From Chionis minor (taxonomy: Eukaryota; Chordata; Aves; Charadriiformes; Chionididae): 64,000 nt of DNA. Under the pieces are notes generated by a model, which saw only the letters and a program-made list of their open reading frames with translations, had not been told where the DNA came from and did not search any database. The position numbers and the translations under genes were made by a program. Below, piece after piece: positions 54,310 through 64,000 of this stretch (positions are counted from its first letter, which is position 1; the number at the start of each line of letters is the position of its first letter). Location of the stretch: NCBI GenBank assembly GCA_013398295.1, contig VZSF01000997.1, positions 1 through 64,000 on the forward strand, read 5' to 3'.

Positions 54310-56760
54310 CCAGGTGTTTATTGAATCATGTGCGAAAATCTCGGTTTTTTTTCACCCAGGTGTAGCTGAAATGCTTTCTTCACACTGGTCCGGCCCCAGT
54401 AGTATTTGATTTGGGTAAATGCTTGGTGTGTGCTAGCATCAAACCCTTAAATAGCTTTAAATTAAGAATAAACTCATAATTAGGCTAATAGTTAAAGGAC
54501 ATTCCTAAAAGCAACCAGCCCATCAAAACAGGAAACAAGTTAATGAGCAAACTGTGTCTTTCTACATAGCACATCTAAAGTTTAAATCATTTCACTACAC
54601 AGTTCCCATGGCATTTTATGATTTTTATGTCCGTGCCGAGTCAGAGGCAAGCACACATCGCATCCTTTAGTATCAGTGCAGCACAATGCTTGTGGTGCCT
54701 CTTTAAAAACCAGTTTAACCTACAACTGCCATCATTTCTTAAAAAAAAAAGTTACACTTCAGACTATGCACATGTAATCCTGTTTTGATCTGACAGCACA
54801 TCGAGTTTTCGAGCAACACTCCAGAGCCAACCTGTACACTGAAAAAAATACTGACAGACTTCTGTGATAAATGAATCTTGGAAAAAAAATACATTTCCAC
54901 AGCTACTCAAGAAAAATCACAGGAGATACAGGGAAAGATAATTTACTTCTAATTAGATATAGATGCAACTCATTAGCCAAATAGGAACCTTTATCTATTT
55001 CTTACAAACATTGTATGCCTATCTGTCCAGACACTCATATCCCAAGTACTGAGGGTCAAGTTCCTTTACCACTTGCTCGGATACAACTCAAGTGTCTTTC
55101 CTACAGCCCAGGTCCATGTTCCAGCCCAGATCTGATTTCTCTCAATCTCTGCTAGGGATGAAGTTTCACATTTTACATTCAGTTGAGCAGACTTGAGTCA
55201 GAGCCCAGGTTTCCTTCCACTTCGATGAGGGCCTTAATCAGGCAGCCAGTTACTATGTAATTTACATAAACCTAAACTACTTCAACAACATATCAATAAG
55301 AATAACCTACAGCCATTTTTAAGACTTCCTCAAAGTCAGAGACCACATTCACATTATCGATTTTCACAAAGACATTCGAATCAAGGGGTCTTGACATCCC
55401 AGCTTATCGATTTGACACGCAGGACAGTACTTGAGGACTAGCCTTCACAGAGCAGTATTTTTTGGTTTGAAGTACTGAAGAAAATTTAAGTTTCTCATTC
55501 TTCCCAGCCCAAGTAAATTGCCAAGTTCAACTGGACTTTGTTGCAGTTTGCAGGCAGCTGAAACTGATTTTGTGCAGGTGAAGGAAGTGAAACAGCAAAT
55601 GATTTACACCACTTCAACAATGGAAGAGAACACAACTGACAGCTTACCAGTGTAGGCTGGCTCAGTTTCTTAAAAAAAGACATTTTAGGTCAGAGGAACT
55701 CTGTTCAGATACACCTTGTTTAGCCTCTGATCTTAAATGAAGACCAATGACATAGGTAAGTACCTCAAAACCGATTTCTCATAGCTTTAATATACTGTCC
55801 CATACAAGGACATGGAATGCTGTCCCTGCAAATGCTGGGTTTTGAGGCAGATGCCCCTTTAGAGTCAAATGAGAAGTCAGCAACACAAGGCTGCTCTAAC
55901 ACCTGCACACTCTTGGTTTGCTTTATGTCCTGAAAGACAGGACACAAGATCCCCAGAGCTGTAGCAGGATAATGTGATCATTAATCATTAACTGCTATGG
56001 CCTTCTAGCTTCATATTAAAGTATGCAGCAGATAAGTACCTGTATCTCTTCCAAAATGTGTTGTTTTAATTAGCTTTACCAATGAAAAACTATCTTTACT
56101 TCTACTTTTTTGGCTTTGTATTCTTATCAGCTGTTTCCTGCTGGCAGTTCAAAGAGATCCATCTCTACCACAGCTAAATACTTTCTTTGGACAGGTTACA
56201 AAGGCGACCGTGCTAAGCTACCCAAAGTTTTTATTCTCACCTTACTGCCATCCTAAAAGCACACGGCTGTGTTTTTGTTAGAGATGTGACATGAGCAACT
56301 GTAAGAGGAAATAAAGACACATGCAGGTAGCCGGTTTTAAAATTCTACACTTCCTTTCAAAATGTTTAATAGCATTATCTTAAGTATTCCTACAAACCAG
56401 AATAGTCTGTCTGAAATACAGATCAAATAATATAACGACCCTCCTACCAAATTTAAACATTATACAGTTATATTCTTGTCTTTCTCAATACAGAAGAGTC
56501 ACTCAAAAGACAGCAGCTGGCTTTTGAAACTGTCAAGGCTTGGGGCAAAACTACATGCAACAAAATGAAGTGTTAACACTAAACTCACATTTTCTCTGTA
56601 TTTTCATTTAAAGATTTCAGGTGCCTATCAATCTGTAACATCTGTTCTTATAAGCAACTCTGTTTACTATTGATTTTGACTACAGATTTCACTGAAACAT
56701 TAAACATACAACAGCAGGGCCCCAAACATCCCTGACAGAGACAAGCTGAAAAGCCCTCTG
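54310..56760. other. Spacer between NIPSNAP2 promoter and MRPS17 3' end
   Basis: AT-rich, no recognised exon on either strand. Part of it may be MRPS17 3' UTR: an ATTAAA on the minus strand at 56365-56370, about 410 bases past the stop, is the nearest candidate signal. Confidence 0.4.
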
Positions 56761-56777
56761 TTTAAATATTTTCCCCA

Positions 56778-58506
<1,729 letters not shown>

Positions 58507-59739
58507 TCAGTTATGGTCATCCAGTGCCTGGCAACAAGCAAGCAGACACATTATTTTAACAACAAAACATAACCAGTTTCCAATCAATACCAAAATTACA
58601 ATCTCCATTTCAGACTAACAGCTTAATTAGGTCATTTCATTAGAAAAACAGGCTAGATAGAAGCAGTTCAAAACTCCATATACTGCATTACCTTACCTTG
58701 TTTTACAATGTAAGAAGGGATCTGAACATGTGTCCATTATTTGGGAAAGTTACTTCAGGGTGGCAGTAAAACTGGACATAATAGTGTGAGGATGATACCT
58801 TATCTCACAAACTCCACAAAATTCCTTTGAATCATACGAAAGGCCACACACACAAATACAGAAGTGTGTAGCTATGGAAGTTAGTGTGATTTTTAACTCA
58901 TACTCCAGCAGCTGGTTTTGCTGCAGACCTGTTAATCAGGTCTGTGTATGACCAGAGTTAACCCAAACAGCAAGTACCTTATAATTTTTATTCAGAAAGT
59001 CATTTGCTTCTGTTTACCTCCTTATTAGCTGAGCTGATGAAACCTAAGGAAGGTAGTAAGTGCCTCAAAGCATAAATGACATACCAAAGAGCTGCCTGAC
59101 CTACAGTAAGTGTAATCATTTTTGAGTTAGTTCTTTCCTGTAAGCAATTACACTCCATTACCTTATTTGTTCTGTTTAATTAGGGAGAGCTTTCTATACC
59201 ACTCTTGCAAGCATCACCAGCAAAATAGTTAGCTAAACATTAGGCTTGAGCCAGTATTAAAACTGATGAAGACTAACGACCTTTTTTCTCTCCTACCCAA
59301 CTACATACTGTTAAGCACAACTGACACCTGTTGAACTCTCCATCTATCCATTCTGTAAGTTTAAGTGACACTTGCTCTAATGTCACAACACATCAGAAGG
59401 AAAGTTTAGGGATACAGAGACACATCCATAGCATGAAATGCTTCAAGCAGCAATACTCAGGGTCACTTTTACTACCCTCGAGTGAGCTGCACCACTCATA
59501 GGGCTGGTGGGAGTGAGACAGCGTGAGAGACCCTCCGTTTTTTGAAAACAGGGTTAACCACCACCAACCACACAGTGACCGGGGTGGGGAGAGGCAAACA
59601 AAACGAGCAACACCAATAACGCACAGAGAAGCTACCAGGAAGACAAGAGGCGAACAGCTGGGCTGGGCGTCTCTCACAGCGAAATAGAAGAGGAAGTTTA
59701 AACAGATTTGGAGCCTTCCTGGCCCTCCCCCCTCACCTC

Positions 59740-60080
59740 CCCCGGGTTCTACAGCCCGCGGCGCCAGGCCCAGCCTCAGCAACTTCCCTGCCAGCGGGGC
59801 GGCGGGGGAAGGCCCCGTCTCGCAGGCGCCGGGCCTGAACCCAGCACCTCACCCTCCTCCCAGAGAGCGCCCCCAGCCCAGCCAGTACCCCTAGGCCCGA
59901 CCCCCACGGCAGCGCCCGCGCCTCAGCCCCTCTCACCGCCCAGCCCGCCGCCGCCGCGCCTCAGGGGCCTTAAAGACACGGAGCCGGAAGGGGCGGAGCC
60001 TCGGCCGGAAGCGCCGCGCGGCGGTGGGGCGGGGCGAGCGGCAGGGGAGGGCGGAGCCTCCTGTGAAGATTTAAAGGCGC
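59740..60080. promoter_or_regulatory. MRPS17: MRPS17 CpG-island promoter, possibly bidirectional
   Basis: CpG-dense DNA with two ccggaag ETS/GABP (NRF-2) sites near 59984 and 60003 flanking a ggggcgg GC box. Such ETS sites are common in promoters of nuclear genes for mitochondrial proteins. No TATA box is seen. Confidence 0.6.
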
Positions 60081-60099
60081 AGGCAGCGGCTTTGGTGTG

Positions 60100-63000
60100 C
60101 TCAGTGGCGGTTGGGAGGCTGTTTTGCTGTCTGTGTGATGCCCCCAGAGCACAGTAATAGACTAAAGCTGGTGGAATGGAGGTTTTCTTCCTCTCCTAGG
60201 CTGAGGGGGCTCTGCCTGGGCCTGTCTCCTCAGGGAGATGCGGTCTGTGGGGAGGCCTGTCCCACCTCAGCCCCCTGTGGGCTCACAGGGCTGAATGCAG
60301 CCTCATTTTTGGTATAAATAACTCATCTGGGTGCCCTATTCAGCACGAGGGTATAGCACTGCAGGGCTGGATGCTACCTGCTGCAGGCCTCAGTCTGGAG
60401 GTGCTGGAAGGAGGTGAGGAGGCAGCGGTGTGAGAGCTGAGGTGCCATTTTACACTGAATTTCAGGGGATAAAGCTGACTGGTAGCACAGTTTATGTTTT
60501 TTTTTTTGTGGCTGCATGGCACTGAGGTCTGTTTCCACAGGAGTAGCTTTGTGGCCTTCCAGCTGCTGTTAAGTTGGGTAAATGAGCTAAATCTTGGAAT
60601 GTTTTCCACGTGAATCTGGAGTGACTGTGACATGTATGAAGCGAGAGCTGGCCACTTGTCCTTCCTTACACATACCCTGGTAGAAATTCAGTTTCTGTAA
60701 ATTGGTATCTAAAATGGAGGGTTGAAAAAGCCACAAAATCTTACAAACTAATAGCAAAAAAAAAAAAGTATTGACTTTCCCATTGCCTTTGAGGTAATGT
60801 GCTCCTGGCAGCTCATGGAGCTGTGTTTCTGTGACTTCAGGCTGAGGCCATTCCTTTTTTTTTTTTTAATATACTTAAATGTGTTCATTTATCTTTTTCC
60901 ACTGGCAAGTATTTTGGCTGCTGCCCACTTTCCAGGCTTGTTCTCTTTAGGCATTATTGTCCCATCATCTCTCACCACAGGAACAGGGCAGGTACAGGAA
61001 TTGTATTTACTTAATAGGACAATGTGTAGCTTCCCTTTTTAAGGTGGCTGGGTATGGTGAGGACAGACTGCTTTGTATGGCTGGAGACACTGTTGAAATA
61101 GTTTGGTCAAATATTATCAAAGGAGTTATCTGCAAGTTCACTATCAGTTCTTACAGACACCCAAGTCAAGCTTCATGGGCTTCTCTTATTTTAGTGCCTT
61201 ATTGCTCGAATTACAGCGGTGAGAAGTTGGGAGGAGTCTTGCTGGCACAGGCAGGAAATGGTTAAGAGCCTCTCATATCACCTGGGAAAGCAATTCTTTG
61301 ATTTTTCAGAGGGCGCTAACATGCTGCAGTTCATAGGAAACAAAGGAAAGGGGATCAAGTATGAAAGTTGTTCTTGGATTTTATTTTCAGTGGCAGAACT
61401 TGTGAGGGCTGGATATTGACGTCTGCTGAAAAATACGGAATTTTGGATAAAAATATTTTTTTCTCCTTATTTTCGTTCAGAAAATGATCAGTGAGGTAAG
61501 TCTTGATTCTAACTGGTGACTTTAGATAACTTCTTTTCAGATTGAGGGGTAAAAAAACCCCCTTATATTGCTGACCCATTTTGAAACAGTGAATTCTTTG
61601 CTTAAATTGTTACTTGGGCAGGGAGCAGAGGCAGAAGCGTGAGTCAACAACTGTAAAAAGCCCACAACGCTTTCCTGTACTGTCTGCATTCAAATTGCTT
61701 GCATTAATTTCTGAGCTTAAGTACAGAAATTCAGGAACTAGGAGAAACATAATGAGTCAGGAGACTTTGCGATTAAGAGTTGCAGTAAATATTTCAGCAA
61801 TGACAGGAGACTTTCCAGTTGTAGTAGCGTCTATGTTAATACGCTTTTGCAGTTGATGCTTCAAGCATCTTCTATTGGTGGCTCTTAAAGTACTTCCCAT
61901 GCTTTGTTTCTTTAAACCACACTGTACTTGCACGGGGTTTGTATTTCTAGCTCATGTAAGGACTTTGCTAGCAGATGGTACAGTTGCTGCCCCTGTGCAT
62001 GTGCTGATCCTTAAGGGCAGGCTGCTTTTGGGGGGCTAAGAGAGGGGTTTCACAATTGTCATTAATTCCTAGCCTGTCTGCAGCTGAGACCGAGGAGGTC
62101 TCACCTTAGAAAGTGCTGCTGGCTTTTTTTTGTGTGTGAAAACAGATGTTTTTTCACTTGAGTGTAGCTGACCAAAGCGTGATTAGAAGGTAATAGCTCA
62201 TGCACAGTTGCCACTGAGAGCAAGTGCCATGTGAAAGGGAAGCTTTCTATCTTGTGAAGAGCCCTGCCAACCATCCATTCACCTTGGAAATCACAAACTG
62301 AAAGTACTCGCACTCTTGGGAAGGTTAATTGCAGCTGGTTCATTGAGGTATTTCTCTGGGTCTGTCTAATGTACTGAATTCTGGTGGATTTACTGAGCTT
62401 TTGCGGGGCAGTGCTGAGTTAATTTTCTTTCTCTTTGTGCTTTTCAGTTAATACTGAAGGGGTAGCCGATGTATGGGTTATTTCCCATTTCAATAAAATG
62501 TGCAACGGAGTGGTGTAGCGCTGCGCATCTAGTGCTGTGATCGTAGATAAGCATCAGTCCTTGCAAGAGTTGCCTTGCCAGTTCTTCTTGCTAGTGCCTG
62601 CTGTTCCCAGTTTTGCTCAGGCACCAGTTTCTCATTGTCAAGAAGGGAGAAGACTATAATCCAGTCAGAGCTGGCGGATGTCCGTTCTTTTATCTTGGGC
62701 CTGAGCACGCTAAAAGACAGAGTCAGGACCGTTTAGTTCCTGCAGATGATATTCCTCATCGCTGCATTTCTGTTCCCCTCATCAAGCAAAGCTTTTATCA
62801 GCTCTCTGCTGGTTTTCATAAGGTGCAGGAGAAGCTGTGAACATTCACAGCTTCTGAACTATCTGTTCACAGATTCTGGCTGGACAGGAATCTTTTATCA
62901 CCCCGCCCTATTTTGGATTAATGTGTTATTTGGTAAGGTTATGACACGCTCTGATCTATCACATTTTGGTGCTTCTGGGTCTCGAGCTTAGACCCCTCTG

Positions 63001-64000
63001 GCAACTGCAGAAATAAATCAGTGGAGCTCGGTGACAGAAACTGTCTTGAAACATGTTGCACATGATTCACAGTTAAATGTTGTTACGAGCAGGGATCTGG
63101 AGAGTGGATTGCTTTTGCATTTAAACAAAAGATTACAAGCCCAGATTGTCTTATTCAGCAGGATTTCTCTTATTGGAAAAAGCTACTTTTCTAAAAACTT
63201 GACTGTTAAAGTGCTTTTGCTTACATTGTCAGTACCTGACATTCATTTAAGCTATTTAAGCAAGCATTTAAGCTATTCAGTGTGAAAACCTTTTCTATTT
63301 CTTTACCAGTGCTATCGATTAAAATGTAGTTTACATTTCTTGGGAAAATTTGATATTAAAAAATGTCTTTTCACTGTGAGTCAGAATGTACTTTTCCATG
63401 GAATAAAAATTCTGGAAAGGAAAAAAAATGCTATTGGAAATGCCGAACAAATTACATTGTCATTTCAACCAGGTTATACAAGAAGAAAGAACGAACTTCA
63501 AAGTAAAAATGAAGGGCTCTGGTGTTTTTTGTCATATTTTTGAGAAAATTATTACATTCTTCTGCAGTTGTTCAATTGTATCTGTTCAGCATTTTCCATA
63601 CGAAACTCTTTGAGAATGTTCTGTACTGGCCTTAACTCCAAGTTCCCCTTTAATTCAATTGGCTGTTTCAAATTGCCTATTAAAAATGAATTATGAAGCT
63701 TTTTTCTCCTTTTGTCTTCAGCCATTGGTGTTTTTTCTGCAACTAATAGAAGAAGGGGTTGTTTCAAGTATTGTGCAGTAGTTTGTAGTTCTCATGCTTT
63801 AACTGCTGTATCCAGTGGTACAATTATTTACAGTAAATCTCAGATTTTGAAGAAAAATGGCTAGGGAAGACCTTTGGAATGCAACAGGTTAAAATATAAT
63901 TTTGCTGTTAGCTGTGTTGCAGCTTGCAGATTAGAGATCAAAAAAATAATACTGGAATAATTACTGCTGTTTTGGATGTCTTCACGTGATGCTCTCCTTG
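60100..64000. other. No recognised gene
   Basis: About 3.9 kb of AT-rich DNA right of the MRPS17 promoter. No exon could be matched to a known protein. An acceptor-like ttttcag (62441-62447) followed by AATAAA (62492-62497) is the only transcript-like signal. The frames of 60-102 codons look like chance. It may be the first intron of a divergent gene. Confidence 0.4.

Overview
The window is vertebrate nuclear DNA from a bird. The split genes have small introns at the GC-rich ends, and there are CR1 LINE 3' ends (reads such as ttctatgattctatgat after a 'ccttccaac' block) and scattered old MIR-like SINE fragments. All six protein genes were rebuilt by joining exons at splice sites and checking that the frame stays open: PHKG1 (+, 388 aa), SUMF2 (-, 314 aa), CCT6A (-, 530 aa), PSPH (+, 226 aa), NIPSNAP2 (-, 284 aa) and MRPS17 (-, 137 aa). 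Each length is close to the mammalian protein as I remember it. From general knowledge, this is the gene block of human 7p11.2 with order and relative orientation kept. The species cannot be fixed from the sequence alone.

Layout. 1-5.3 kb: PHKG1, the catalytic subunit of muscle phosphorylase kinase; its first non-coding exon probably lies left of the window. 6.1-11.3 kb: SUMF2, an ER-lumen relative of the formylglycine-generating enzyme, tail-to-tail with PHKG1 and with a purine-rich tract containing a small assembly gap in an intron. 11.4-12.6 kb: a spacer with opposed CR1 fragments and a poly-T run. 12.6-20.0 kb: CCT6A, a subunit of the cytosolic chaperonin TRiC. 20.0-20.3 kb: a CpG-rich promoter that probably serves CCT6A leftward and PSPH rightward, with a heat-shock element and two CCAAT boxes. 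20.3-30.2 kb: no coding exons; probably the long 5' intron of PSPH, with candidate extra 5' exons near 23.8-24.3 kb. 30.2-35.4 kb: PSPH coding exons (last step of serine synthesis). 35.4-39.3 kb: intergenic. 39.3-54.1 kb: NIPSNAP2, a mitochondrial protein, transcribed toward PSPH. 54.2-56.7 kb: spacer. 56.4-60.0 kb: MRPS17, small mitochondrial ribosome subunit, with a CpG promoter near 60 kb. 60.1-64.0 kb: no recognised gene; possibly the start of a divergent transcript.

The genes do not form one pathway. They are a conserved neighbourhood of housekeeping genes (folding, serine synthesis, mitochondrial translation and membrane proteins, ER) plus one muscle metabolic kinase. I found no clearly new biological system. 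The best leads are regulatory or RNA-level: the shared CCT6A/PSPH promoter, a GC-AG intron in CCT6A, a repeated hairpin block in two CCT6A introns, and unannotated exon-like segments upstream of PSPH.
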